From contig DPGD01000018.1 of NCBI GenBank assembly GCA_003522145.1, positions 42,510 to 100,411 of the forward strand: DNA of 57,902 bases, written 5' to 3'. Shown piece after piece: positions 41,890 to 50,961 of this stretch. Source of the DNA: Clostridiales bacterium. Lineage in GTDB: Bacteria > Bacillota > Clostridia > Oscillospirales > CAG-272. A program made the translations under genes and the position numbers. The notes beneath the pieces were generated by a model that did no database searches, was not told the origin of the DNA, and worked only from the letters and a program-made list of their open reading frames with translations. How positions within the stretch are numbered: position 1 is the stretch's first letter; each line of letters opens with the position of its first letter.

Positions 41890-42216
41890 ATGATAATAAA
41901 TAATTTTTTCAATTATTTTCAAGAAAGAATTGCATGTGTGATCAATCCAAAAAAATATTATGAAAAAATGGAGTAAAAACGGGGGGTACACGCTTTTATA
42001 CCCATGATCTGGACATTTTTTCATCGGAGCCGGGTCTGTGGTCACTAAGGACATTCCTTCCGATTGTATCGTAGCAGGCGTTCCTGCAAGCCGATCAAAA
42101 CCAGGGATGAATATATCAAAAAAGTGAAAAGCGTGATGTCCGGTGAAGATTCCCGTTATTTTTCGGATCTTGACTATATGCACTCTTTGAATCCGAGGCG
42201 GAAAAAGCGCAGATAA
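41890..42216 (+). pseudogene. Remnant of a LbetaH-type sugar O-acetyltransferase
   Basis: The piece from ATG 41890 (AGGAG upstream) reads like an acetyltransferase N-terminus ending NPKKYYEKM, then a stop at 41974; in the +1 frame GVKTGGTRFYTHDLDIFSSEP continues the expected sequence. From about 42020 another frame gives the typical C-terminus IGAGSVVTKDIPSDCIVAGVPA, then after a further one-base shift near 42089 (PIKTRDEYIKKVKSVMSGED..., stop 42214-42216). The hexapeptide core is missing. So the gene has two frameshifts and a large internal deletion; 327 nt remain of an expected ~600. It fills the gap between a glycosyltransferase and the flippase. Confidence 0.75.
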
Positions 42217-42243
42217 AGAAAAACAGGTGTAAGGAACAAGCAG

Positions 42244-43644
42244 ATGATAAAACAGTTGTTTCACAAGCTATTCAAAGACAAAAACAATCGGAATGTAACT
42301 AGCAATGTAATCTGGACCTTTGCCATCAAGGGCGTTGCCATGCTGATAGCGGTGTTAACCGTTCCGGCGTATACCCGATATTTCGGTAACGATACCGTCT
42401 ACGGCGCATGGCTGACGATTTCTGCAGTCTTTACCTGGATCAATATGTTTGATTTCGGCATTGGGAACGGCTTGAGAAACTGTTTGGTCGGTTCCATAGC
42501 GAAAAAGGATGATGATTCATCCAAAAAATATATTTCGTCGGCCTATGTTTCGGTGGGCATAATATCCGCACTCTTGCTGTTGGCAGGGGTCGTGGTTTCG
42601 TTTTTCTTCAATTGGAACGGAGTTCTGAAGGTGGATGAAACCTTGATAACTCCTTCTGTTTTGCGGGGCTTCATTCAGGTGGTATTCGGCGGTGTGATCG
42701 TCCATTTTTTCCTTTTGCTGATTAATTCAATTTTTTATGCTCTTCAAAGAACTTTTTTACCGAATCTGTTCTCTTTAATTACACAAGGCATCATTCTGGT
42801 ATATATTTTGATTCCGAATTCCGGCTCTTTGAATGAAAAGCTGGCGGAATTGGCGGTGGTATATGCGCTGGCATATAATATACCTTTGGTGATTGCCACA
42901 GTGATTCTGTTTTCCACCAAGCTGAAGAAGGTAAAGCCGTCGCCGAAGTATTTTAACAAAGAATTGACGAAAAAGATACTGGGGCTGGGCGGATTGTTCT
43001 TTATGATACAGATTTCACTCATTGCATTGAATTCATCGAATGAGGTTTATATCAACACTTTCTTCTCTCCCGCAGATGTGACACAGTATAATTACTATCA
43101 CAAGCTGTTCTACATCATTACTGTTTTTGTTTCTCTGCTCGGTCAACCGATCTGGTCGGCAATCACCAGAGCATACTGCGAAAAACGCTATCACTGGATC
43201 ATGGGAATGTGGAAGGTACTTGCGGGAATAGCCGGACTGTGTGTGTGCGGCTGTATCTTGTTGGCAGTTCTGTACCAACCGATTGCCGATATATGGTTGG
43301 GAAAGGGCAAACTGATTGTAGAGGCTCTTCCGGTTTCCCTCTTTGCGATCATGACGACGCAAATGGCCATCATCAATCTTTCAAATTGCATTTCCAATGG
43401 ATTGGGAAAATTGAAGGTGCAGGCGATTTTTACGGTGTTGGGTGCGGTTCTGAAACTGGTATTTACTTTCATGCTGTCAAATTTCATGAATGCCTGGTAT
43501 GCAGTGATTCTTGCAACTGTTTTAGCAGAGTTGCCGTTGATGATTGCTCAGCCGCTTTACATATACAGATTGATTGCCAAACTGGACAAAACAACTGTCG
43601 AATCTGAAAAATGTCAGGAAATTCAAAGCGAAAAAGGAGTGTAA
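42244..43644 (+). CDS. wzx: Wzx-type repeat-unit flippase
   Basis: 466 residues with about 12-14 membrane helices; MATE-like polysaccharide flippase family. It flips the undecaprenyl-linked repeat unit to the outer face. Seen: N-terminal NVIWTFAIKGVAMLIAVLTVPAYTRYFG, the short motif GAWLTISAVFTWINMFDFGIGNGLRN typical of capsule Wzx proteins, and regularly spaced hydrophobic stretches throughout. ATG 42244 follows AAGGAACAAG. The polymerase gene follows at once. Confidence 0.93.
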   Translation: MIKQLFHKLFKDKNNRNVTSNVIWTFAIKGVAMLIAVLTVPAYTRYFGNDTVYGAWLTISAVFTWINMFDFGIGNGLRNCLVGSIAKKDDDSSKKYISSAYVSVGIISALLLLAGVVVSFFFNWNGVLKVDETLITPSVLRGFIQVVFGGVIVHFFLLLINSIFYALQRTFLPNLFSLITQGIILVYILIPNSGSLNEKLAELAVVYALAYNIPLVIATVILFSTKLKKVKPSPKYFNKELTKKILGLGGLFFMIQISLIALNSSNEVYINTFFSPADVTQYNYYHKLFYIITVFVSLLGQPIWSAITRAYCEKRYHWIMGMWKVLAGIAGLCVCGCILLAVLYQPIADIWLGKGKLIVEALPVSLFAIMTTQMAIINLSNCISNGLGKLKVQAIFTVLGAVLKLVFTFMLSNFMNAWYAVILATVLAELPLMIAQPLYIYRLIAKLDKTTVESEKCQEIQSEKGV

Positions 43645-43654
43645 AAATCAGGAA

Positions 43655-44884
43655 GTGCTTACAAAAAGAAAAATGCCTTTTTTCGGTTCTGCCGGAGCAT
43701 TGATAGTGGCAGTTACCCTGATTATCAATTCCGGATATTATCTGTCCACTATTAGAGATTCCTACCTTCCTCTGATTCTTTTGATTCTCGTTACCGGCTT
43801 TCTGGCAGTTATGACTCCCCCGCGCAAAAGAGTGGCGATGAATTTCGGCAATGTTGCACCGTTCCTCTTGCTGTTTGGTATTGGTGTGTCGGCCATGGCT
43901 AATTTTTCGCTTTCCAACATTCTTTCCGGGGGTCGGGTAGCAGTAACCATGATTTGCTCCTATATCATTCTGGTAAGAGTGGACACCAAACAGCTTTTGA
44001 AGACTTATGCAGGATTGATACGGCTGATCATTCTCTTAAGCGCACTTCTGTATATTCTGTCGTCTCAGTTTAGTCTGTCATTTTTGCCGACAATCACGAC
44101 TTCCAACGGCGCATATTACAATTTGTTTTTAGTTACCCAGAAAGTATCGTCCACAGCTCGTGTCAGCGGCGCATTCTGGGAGCCGGGGGTTTTTGCCTCG
44201 CATATCGTATTGTCCATGCTTTTTGATGTTTACTTTCTGAAAATCAAAGCGATTCATGTGCTGATTTACCTTTTGGGAATGTTCATAACAGGGTCAACGG
44301 CAGGTATGTTGATAATGCTTCTGGTGTTCATTGGTTATCTGCTCAAAAAAACAAGAATGTCGGGAAAAAAATATGTGGAGGTTCTGTTCTTTGTACTGAT
44401 TGTCATCGGTATCCTTTCTTATGAAAGCGTCTTTTCGTTGCTCTCGTCAATAAGCCCGAAATTTTTTTCAAAATTGATGGATACAGATTCCTCAACATTT
44501 TTTACCAGGATGAATTCGCCTCTGGTCAATCTGGAGTTGTTTGCCGAAAAGCCGTTGTTTGGGTGGGGATTTACCGATGCTGCCACCCAGTATTCTCTGA
44601 GAATGGATACTAAGCTGGTTGCGCAGACCTCCACAAGTACCCAGATTATGTCGGCAATCGGTATCCTTGGTATTGTCTATACTTTGTTATGTCTTTCGCC
44701 CCTGTTCAGCAAAAAAAGACTTTCTCATCTGAGTCTAATGGATAAAGGAATTATTTCTGCCTCGCTTTTATTACTGGTAAACAAAGAACCGCATATATTT
44801 TTTGCTATTACTTGGCTGACGCTGTTTCTGGTTGCCCGTTCCTCCGGAAATGAAAATGGAGAATCAGTCTGTAATTCTGCCTAA
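43655..44884 (+). CDS. wzy: Wzy-type polysaccharide polymerase
   Basis: 409 residues from GTG 43655; ATG 43673 is the alternative. About ten membrane helices with a large central loop (GAYYNLFLVTQKVSSTARVSGAFWEPGVFASHIVLSM), the O-antigen polymerase/ligase-type pattern, including RVSGAFWEPG and the later FAEKPLFGWGF. These proteins share little sequence, so the call rests on topology, these motifs and place after wzx. The GTG start keeps the basic LTKRK before helix 1, favouring it by the positive-inside rule, though its ribosome site is weak. Confidence 0.85.
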   Translation: MLTKRKMPFFGSAGALIVAVTLIINSGYYLSTIRDSYLPLILLILVTGFLAVMTPPRKRVAMNFGNVAPFLLLFGIGVSAMANFSLSNILSGGRVAVTMICSYIILVRVDTKQLLKTYAGLIRLIILLSALLYILSSQFSLSFLPTITTSNGAYYNLFLVTQKVSSTARVSGAFWEPGVFASHIVLSMLFDVYFLKIKAIHVLIYLLGMFITGSTAGMLIMLLVFIGYLLKKTRMSGKKYVEVLFFVLIVIGILSYESVFSLLSSISPKFFSKLMDTDSSTFFTRMNSPLVNLELFAEKPLFGWGFTDAATQYSLRMDTKLVAQTSTSTQIMSAIGILGIVYTLLCLSPLFSKKRLSHLSLMDKGIISASLLLLVNKEPHIFFAITWLTLFLVARSSGNENGESVCNSA

Positions 44885-44924
44885 ATGCAGGAAGAAGAAA
44901 AAGCGCAATGGAGGATATGAAAAG

Positions 44925-46184
44925 GTGAAGATTCTGATTATCAACACGCAGTCGGTCAATCACAGCAATGCAACAGGCGTTACCCTGCGCAGTATTCTGA
45001 GGGGAAAGCCAAGCGAGGAAATTTTAGAACTGTATATGCAGCCTTGTGTGAGGGCAGCGGATGCACTGCCGATTCGTTCGGTGCAGTTGGGATTCTGGGA
45101 ATGTCCTGTGCGGACATTGGCAAACCGATTCAACCGGGCGGGTACAGAAACATCGGTGTCCGTTGAAAATCCAGGAAAGTCTTCTTTCAAAAAACGAATG
45201 AAATCCCGGTTGATTATGACGATTGATTTTGAAAAGGTGTTTCTGACCAAAAAAATCCGCCGCCTTGTGAATGAATTTGCACCGGATTGCGTATACACCC
45301 TCGGGAATTCCATTGACGCTATGAAATACGCCTGCAAATTGGCAGACTATTGCGGTGTACATATTCTGCCGCACTTTATGGACAATTGGCAGGAATCTCA
45401 CCGATATGGCTCTGAAAAATATCCCACTCACTGTAAAACGACGCAAAAATGGCTGAAGCAAATGTATGAAAAGGCCGTTTGCGGCTTGACGATTAGCGAA
45501 AAAATGGCAACGGTTTATGAAGAACGCTGGCACATCAGGCATTTTGCTTTGATGAATGCGGTGGATGTAGGACAATACTATTGCGGACAAAAGAAAGAGA
45601 ATGAAAGAATCTTAGTCTATGCAGGCGGGTTGCATCTGAATCGCTATAAATCGCTTTTGGAGATTGCCCGGTGTGTGGACCGACTGAACCGTGGAATGAA
45701 GAGTTCTTCCGATGAAGGCTATAAGCTGGAAATCTATACCGATTCCAAGAGTAAAGCACTCTATGAAGGCCAATTTGCTCCCTTTCAATGTGTGTCGTTT
45801 CGGGAGTATGTCAAGCATGACCAGATCAGAACGGTATATGAGCGTGCGTCTATATTGGTACATATTGAGACTTTCGACCCGGAATACAGAAACTTTATTC
45901 TGTATTCTCTGTCCACCAAAATTTCGGAGTATCTGGCAACGGGACTTCCGATACTGTTGTACGCACCTGAAGAAATCTTTGTTTCTGAATATCTGAAGTG
46001 CAACAATGCGGCTGCGGTTGTTTCGGATGAGGAGACTTTGAGTGAGGCGTTAAAAAAACTAATGAGTGATCCATCCTATCGGGCGGAGTTGGGTTCCAAG
46101 GCTGAAAAGCTTGCCAGAGAAAAACATGATAAGGCAATTGCGTTGATGGTGTTTGATCAGGCAGTGGATTGCGCTTGTAAGTGA
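44925..46184 (+). CDS. GT4-like glycosyltransferase
   Basis: 419 residues from GTG 44925 with GGAGG 10 nt upstream; homology begins at KILIINTQSVNHSNATGVTLRS. GT-B fold: donor-side segment RILVYAGGLHLNRYKSLLEIARCVDRL, YERASILVHIETFDP, and STKISEYLATGLPILLYAPEEIF, with the conserved E in KISEYLATGLP. A start further left at 44853 is possible but overlaps the polymerase gene. It adds a sugar to the repeat unit; specificity unknown. Codon use is AT-rich like the flippase and polymerase. Confidence 0.87.
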   Translation: MKILIINTQSVNHSNATGVTLRSILRGKPSEEILELYMQPCVRAADALPIRSVQLGFWECPVRTLANRFNRAGTETSVSVENPGKSSFKKRMKSRLIMTIDFEKVFLTKKIRRLVNEFAPDCVYTLGNSIDAMKYACKLADYCGVHILPHFMDNWQESHRYGSEKYPTHCKTTQKWLKQMYEKAVCGLTISEKMATVYEERWHIRHFALMNAVDVGQYYCGQKKENERILVYAGGLHLNRYKSLLEIARCVDRLNRGMKSSSDEGYKLEIYTDSKSKALYEGQFAPFQCVSFREYVKHDQIRTVYERASILVHIETFDPEYRNFILYSLSTKISEYLATGLPILLYAPEEIFVSEYLKCNNAAAVVSDEETLSEALKKLMSDPSYRAELGSKAEKLAREKHDKAIALMVFDQAVDCACK

Positions 46185-46208
46185 TGGTTATAAAATGGAG
46201 GAAAAGAT

Positions 46209-47249
46209 ATGTCACAATTCATGGACAAGACTTTGATGATCACCGGCGGTACCGGTTCCTTCGGGAATGCGGTGCTCAATCGGTTTTTGCGTACCGATAT
46301 CGGGGAAATCCGGGTGTTCAGCAGAGACGAGAAGAAGCAGGACGATATGCGCCACGAGTTTCAGGCAAGGATGCCGGAGGTGGCGGACAAAATCAAATTT
46401 TACATAGGCGATGTGCGGGATTTGGAGTCCTGCCGGGGAGCGATGCATGGGGTGGACTACATTTTCCATGCGGCGGCACTCAAGCAGGTGCCTTCCTGCG
46501 AATTCTTCCCTATGGAAGCCGTGCGCACCAATGTGATCGGTACCGACAATGTGCTGACTGCCGCTATTGAAGCGGGTGTGGAGTGCGTGATCTGCCTGTC
46601 CACCGACAAGGCGGCGTATCCCATAAACGCTATGGGTATCACAAAAGCCATTGAAGAAAAGGTTGCGATCGCAAAATCCCGCAATTCCGGCAAAACCAAA
46701 ATCTGCTGTACCCGTTACGGCAATGTGATGTGCTCCCGCGGCTCGGTCATTCCTCTTTGGATCGACCAGATCCGGCAGGGGAACCCGATTACGATTACAG
46801 ACCCCGCCATGACCCGCTTCATCATGTCCTTGGAGGAGGCGGTGGACCTGGTTCTCTTTGCCTTTGAGCATGGCGAGAACGGCGATCTGCTGATTCAGAA
46901 AGCCCCTGCCTGCACCATCGGCACGCAGGCACAGGCGGTCTGCGAACTGTTCGGCGGCAGGAAGGAGGATATTAAAGTCATCGGTATTCGTCACGGGGAA
47001 AAGATGTACGAGACGCTTTTAACCAATGAGGAATGCGCCAAAGCTATTGATATGGGCGATTTTTATCGTGTTCCGGCGGATAACAGAGGGCTGAATTACG
47101 ATAAATATTTCAAGGAGGGCGACGAAGAGCGCAATGTCCTCACGGAGTTTAATTCCAACAATACCAAACTTCTGAATGTGGAAGAAACCAAGGCAAAAAT
47201 TGCCTCTCTTCAGTATATTCAGGAGGAGCTTGCAAAGGCGGGAAAATAG
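46209..47249 (+). CDS. capE: UDP-GlcNAc 4,6-dehydratase/5-epimerase CapE
   Basis: 346 residues. Short-chain dehydrogenase of the FlaA1/PseB/CapE branch. NAD(P) loop ITGGTGSFGNAVLNRFL, HAAALKQVPSCEFFPMEAVRTNV, and the modified catalytic stretch CLSTDKAAYPINAMGITKAI, where Met-Gly-Ile-Thr-Lys replaces YxxxK as in S. aureus CapE. It converts UDP-GlcNAc to the 4-keto sugar, first step to UDP-L-FucNAc. Together with capG next door and capF at 50.96 kb, the whole pathway is encoded. GC rises again from this gene on. Confidence 0.93.
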   Translation: MSQFMDKTLMITGGTGSFGNAVLNRFLRTDIGEIRVFSRDEKKQDDMRHEFQARMPEVADKIKFYIGDVRDLESCRGAMHGVDYIFHAAALKQVPSCEFFPMEAVRTNVIGTDNVLTAAIEAGVECVICLSTDKAAYPINAMGITKAIEEKVAIAKSRNSGKTKICCTRYGNVMCSRGSVIPLWIDQIRQGNPITITDPAMTRFIMSLEEAVDLVLFAFEHGENGDLLIQKAPACTIGTQAQAVCELFGGRKEDIKVIGIRHGEKMYETLLTNEECAKAIDMGDFYRVPADNRGLNYDKYFKEGDEERNVLTEFNSNNTKLLNVEETKAKIASLQYIQEELAKAGK

Positions 47250-48419
47250 ATGTTTGAAAATGTTAAATGGCAGGAAAACGGAAAGTTAAAGCTTTTAATT
47301 ATTGTCGGGACCCGTCCTGAAATCATCCGGTTGGCGGCGGTAATCACCAAATGCCGTAAGTATTTTGACACCATCCTTGCCCACACGGGACAAAATTATG
47401 ACTACAACCTGAACGGCGTGTTTTTCAAGGATTTAAAGCTTGCCGATCCGGAGGTGTATCTGGACACAGTGGGCTCCAATCTCGGTGAGACCTGCGGCAA
47501 CATCATCGCAAAATCCTACACGCTGATGGCAGAGATCAAGCCCGACGCCGTGCTGGTTCTGGGCGATACCAACTCCTGCCTGTCGGTCATCGGTGCAAAA
47601 CGCCTGCATATCCCGATTTTCCACATGGAAGCGGGCAACCGTTGCAAAGACGAGTGTCTGCCGGAGGAGACAAACCGGCGGATTGTGGACATCATTTCGG
47701 ATGTCAATATGGCATATTCTGAACACGCACGGCGCTATCTTGCCGACTGCGGACTGCCCAAAGAGCGCACCTATGTGACCGGCTCGCCCATGGCAGAGGT
47801 GCTTCACAATAATCTGGCCGAAATCGAAGCCAGCAACATTCATGAGCGCCTGGGCCTGAAAAAGGGCAGATACATTCTGCTGTCTGCTCACCGTGAGGAG
47901 AATATCGACACCGAAAAGAATTTCACAAGTCTCTTTACCGCAATTAACAGGATGGCGGAAAAGTACGACCTTCCGATTCTGTACTCCTGCCACCCGAGAA
48001 GCCGCAAGCGTCTGGAAACCAGCGGCTTCAAGCTCGACCGGCGGGTGATTCAGCATGAACCCTTGGGCTTCCACGATTACAACTGCCTGCAAATGAACGC
48101 TTTCTGCGTGGTTTCGGACAGCGGCACGCTTCCCGAGGAGAGCAGTTTCTTCACTTCAATCGGGCATCCGTTCCCGGCAGTGTGCATCCGTACCTCTACC
48201 GAGCGGCCGGAGGCACTTGACAAAGCGTGCTTCATCCTGTCCGGTATTGATGAGAAGGGACTTTTACAGTCGGTGGATACGGCGGTTGAAATGAACCGCA
48301 ACGGCGACTATGGTATTCCCGTGCCGGACTACATCGAGGAGAATGTGTCCTCGAAGGTGGTCAAGATTATTCAAAGCTATACCGGCGTGGTCAACAAAAT
48401 GGTCTGGAGAAAAGAGTAA
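47250..48419 (+). CDS. capG: Non-hydrolysing UDP-sugar 2-epimerase CapG (WecB-like)
   Basis: 389 residues. WecB/MnaA fold: LLIIVGTRPEIIRLAAVI, HTGQNYDYNLNGVFFKDL, VLVLGDTNSCLS, HMEAGNRCKDECLPEETNRRIVD, LSAHREENID, and VVSDSGTLPEESSFF. CapE neighbours and this length point to CapG, which makes UDP-L-FucNAc from the talose isomer delivered by CapF; a plain UDP-GlcNAc 2-epimerase is the alternative. It starts directly after the capE stop, with AGGCGGG upstream. Confidence 0.9.
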   Translation: MFENVKWQENGKLKLLIIVGTRPEIIRLAAVITKCRKYFDTILAHTGQNYDYNLNGVFFKDLKLADPEVYLDTVGSNLGETCGNIIAKSYTLMAEIKPDAVLVLGDTNSCLSVIGAKRLHIPIFHMEAGNRCKDECLPEETNRRIVDIISDVNMAYSEHARRYLADCGLPKERTYVTGSPMAEVLHNNLAEIEASNIHERLGLKKGRYILLSAHREENIDTEKNFTSLFTAINRMAEKYDLPILYSCHPRSRKRLETSGFKLDRRVIQHEPLGFHDYNCLQMNAFCVVSDSGTLPEESSFFTSIGHPFPAVCIRTSTERPEALDKACFILSGIDEKGLLQSVDTAVEMNRNGDYGIPVPDYIEENVSSKVVKIIQSYTGVVNKMVWRKE

Positions 48420-49333
48420 TGAATGAACGGCAATTCCGATATGTGGTTGCTTTGGCAGAAAAGGGGAGTTTTTCAAGAGCGGCCGAGGTGCTCAATGTTT
48501 CACAACCGTCATTGAGTCAGTATATTAAACGGATTGAAAACGAGGTCGGTATGCGCCTTTTTGAGCGTACCGGCGGGAATGTCCGTCTTACGGATGCCGG
48601 CTGTTTGTATATTGAGACGGGAAGAAAAATTTTGGATGCCGAGAGACAGATGCAACTCCGCTTTTCCGATCTGGCATCGGAAAAGATCGGCTCCGTGGTT
48701 GTTGGAATCGCTCCGACCCGATGCCAGTATCTGATGCCGGAAATTGTGAAACAGTTTGGAAGAGCGTATCCCGGTATGCATCTGGTCATCAAGGAGCGGT
48801 ATATCGGAGAGCTGTTGGAAGATGCTGAGCGGGGCGAATTTGACCTTTGCGTCGCTACGCTTCCGATCAACACCGATAAATTCGATTATGACCTGATGAT
48901 GCGAGAGGAAGTCATCCTGGCTGTACCGAAAAAAATGGCGATAAACGGGAAATTGAACAGAGTGGCAAAGAGTGCGGAGGGGAAACTGTTTCCGGCGGTG
49001 GATATTGTTGAAATTGCGGGTGCCGACTATGTATCGCTGACGGAAACACAGCCTACGCAGATTCAGCTGAACAGCCTTTGTATCCGGAACGGCATTCAGG
49101 TCCGAACGGCCGTGGAATGTATGAGCATAGAGACTCAATACAATATGGTCAAAGCAGGTGTGGGGCTTGCACTGATTCCGTCCAGTTTGTCCAGGTACAG
49201 CTCCTCGGAAAATGTAGCCTATTACTCCCTTTTGCAGGATCTGCCGCTCCGAGAAATGGCAGTGATTTATCAGAAGGATCGTTATTTGTCCAAGGCACTG
49301 TTGACCTTAAAAACGATTATGGTGTCTGTATAA
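48419..49333 (+). CDS. LysR family transcriptional regulator
   Basis: 304 residues, normal length. N-terminal winged helix: FRYVVALAEKGSFSRAAEVLNVSQPSLSQYIKRIENEVGMRLFERTGGNVRLTDAG; C-terminal effector domain of the LysR substrate-binding fold. Its ATG overlaps the capG stop by one base (TAATG), so it is translated from the capsule transcript unless an internal promoter exists. Being codirectional with, not divergent from, the transporter it probably controls is unusual for LysR genes. Effector unknown. Confidence 0.93.
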   Translation: MNERQFRYVVALAEKGSFSRAAEVLNVSQPSLSQYIKRIENEVGMRLFERTGGNVRLTDAGCLYIETGRKILDAERQMQLRFSDLASEKIGSVVVGIAPTRCQYLMPEIVKQFGRAYPGMHLVIKERYIGELLEDAERGEFDLCVATLPINTDKFDYDLMMREEVILAVPKKMAINGKLNRVAKSAEGKLFPAVDIVEIAGADYVSLTETQPTQIQLNSLCIRNGIQVRTAVECMSIETQYNMVKAGVGLALIPSSLSRYSSSENVAYYSLLQDLPLREMAVIYQKDRYLSKALLTLKTIMVSV

Positions 49334-49411
49334 GATTTTTTTGCTTTATATATAGGACAAAAGCTATAAGCTTTATAATAAAAAACAAATAAAACGAAAG
49401 TGAGAAAAAAG

Positions 49412-50677
49412 ATGGGTATTGATGTGATTTCTTTGATTATTTTTGCGGCGTGTATCGTGCTGTTTGTGATCGACAAGCTTCCGATGGCCACGACGGCGAT
49501 TCTCGGTTGCGTAGCCATGGTGGTTTTCGGGGTATGCGATTTCAAAACGGCCTTCGGGCAAATGGCCTCCAGCACAGTGGTGCTGACTATCGGCGTGATG
49601 ATTATCGGTGCGGCCATTTCCGAGTCCGGGCTTGCATCGACGGTTGGAAAATGGATCATCAAGATTTCAAAGGGTTCGGAAATCAAATTGATTGTCGGAA
49701 CCTATCTGGTGTCTGCGCTGATGTCCGCTTTTTTGACGAATTCGGCGGTTTTGGCAGTTTTCATTCCCATTATCATGGGATTGTCTGCGTCCGGCGAGAT
49801 CAAAGGGCGGAACCTGATCATGCCGATTGCTATCGGCTGTGTACTCGGAGGTACGGCAACACTTGTCGGCTCCACGCAGCAAATGACCGCACAGGGATTG
49901 TTGGAGGATGCGGGAGTAAGACTGTTCAAGACTTTTGACTTCACCTTAGTAGGCGGTATTATTGTAATTGTCGGTTTGATCTATTGCCTGACCATCGGAA
50001 GGATGCTGGCAAAGAAAATCTGGGGAAATCGTGATGAAAACGCAGAATTTGAAAGCAAAGCTACAGGAAAAGAGTATAAAAAAAGCAAAATGATCATTGT
50101 GGCGGTTATTTTCGTCACTACAGTTGTGTTCTACATTACGGAATGGCTGCCCCTTGCCGTGACCAGCACCAGCGCGGCCCTTTTGTGTATCATTACGGGG
50201 TGTATCACGCAGAAAAAGGCAGTTGCTTCAGTGAACTGGGATATTGTAGGAAGACTTGCAGGTTGCCTTGGTATAGCCAAAGCTCTGGAAGTGGCAGGAG
50301 GTACAAAACTGATTGCCGAGGGATTTCAGAGAATCGTCGGAGACTCGATTAGCCCGTTCTTCTTGTTCTGTATTTTGGTTTTCTTTGTTCAGTTTACCAG
50401 TCTGTTTATTTCCAATTCCACTGCCATCATGATCGTTTTGCCCATTTTGCTTTCCATTGCTCCCGGAATGGGCTTGAACACCTATGCTTTTGCCCTTGGT
50501 ATCACGATTGCCTCCGGTGCGGCGCTCAGTTGTCCTCTTGCAAGCTCCACGCTCGGAATGTCCATGGCAGTTGGTTACAAATTCAACGATTATTTCAAAC
50601 ACAATATTATTCTCGATGTGATTAATTATGTGCTGATTATTGTTCTTGTGCCCCTCATTTACGGCTTGACAGTGTAA
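49412..50677 (+). CDS. DASS/SLC13-like anion transporter
   Basis: 421 residues with about 11-12 helices. Ion-transporter superfamily, divalent-anion:Na+ symporter type: two re-entrant repeats with TNSAVLAVFIPIIMGLS / GGTATLVGSTQQ and later ISNSTAIMIVLPILLSI / SGAALSCPLASSTLGMSM, the positions of the SNT-type motifs. Likely substrates are dicarboxylates, sulphate or similar anions; sequence does not decide. ATG 49412 fits the GAAAGTGAG site; a GTG at 49400 is possible. It follows the LysR gene and is followed by a terminator-like repeat, so LysR plus transporter form one cassette. Confidence 0.87.
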   Translation: MGIDVISLIIFAACIVLFVIDKLPMATTAILGCVAMVVFGVCDFKTAFGQMASSTVVLTIGVMIIGAAISESGLASTVGKWIIKISKGSEIKLIVGTYLVSALMSAFLTNSAVLAVFIPIIMGLSASGEIKGRNLIMPIAIGCVLGGTATLVGSTQQMTAQGLLEDAGVRLFKTFDFTLVGGIIVIVGLIYCLTIGRMLAKKIWGNRDENAEFESKATGKEYKKSKMIIVAVIFVTTVVFYITEWLPLAVTSTSAALLCIITGCITQKKAVASVNWDIVGRLAGCLGIAKALEVAGGTKLIAEGFQRIVGDSISPFFLFCILVFFVQFTSLFISNSTAIMIVLPILLSIAPGMGLNTYAFALGITIASGAALSCPLASSTLGMSMAVGYKFNDYFKHNIILDVINYVLIIVLVPLIYGLTV

Positions 50678-50685
50678 AATAATTC

Positions 50686-50792
50686 GGAGGGGCTGAAAAA
50701 GTGAGTTTTTTATAGCCCCTCAAAAATGCCGGTCGGGTACCGGCATTTTTGATGCAATCTTGGTCGGTTTTACTCCGATTGGCTGTTGTCAG
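50686..50792 (+). repeat. Two-part palindromic intergenic repeat, copy D
   Basis: Stem 1 GAGGGGCTGAAAAA/TTTTTTATAGCCCCTC (to 50721), stem 2 CAAAAATGCCGG/CCGGCATTTTTG (50721-50751), then a shorter tail beginning ATCTTGGTCGGTTTT. It lies 9 nt past the transporter stop and likely terminates that unit before capF. The remaining bases to 50900 hold nothing recognisable. Confidence 0.75.
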
Positions 50793-50900
50793 AGTTTTTA
50801 CACCTCCTATTTTTTCTTATGGGTTTTCTGTTGTCGGCGGTGGCAGATGGGCCGTTTTAAAAGTCGGGAGAACTTTATTTTGAGTAATTCAGAATTTTTG

Positions 50901-50929
50901 TGTACAAATGAGAAAAAATGTGATAGAAT
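50901..50929 (+). promoter_or_regulatory. Candidate promoter of capF
   Basis: TGTACA (50901-50906), 17-nt spacer, TAGAAT (50924-50929), 33 nt before the capF ATG. The -35 matches only 4 of 6 positions; the -10 and spacing match other promoters in the window. Confidence 0.6.
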
Positions 50930-50961
50930 AAGGTCAGAACCAAAACATCGGAGGAACGATT

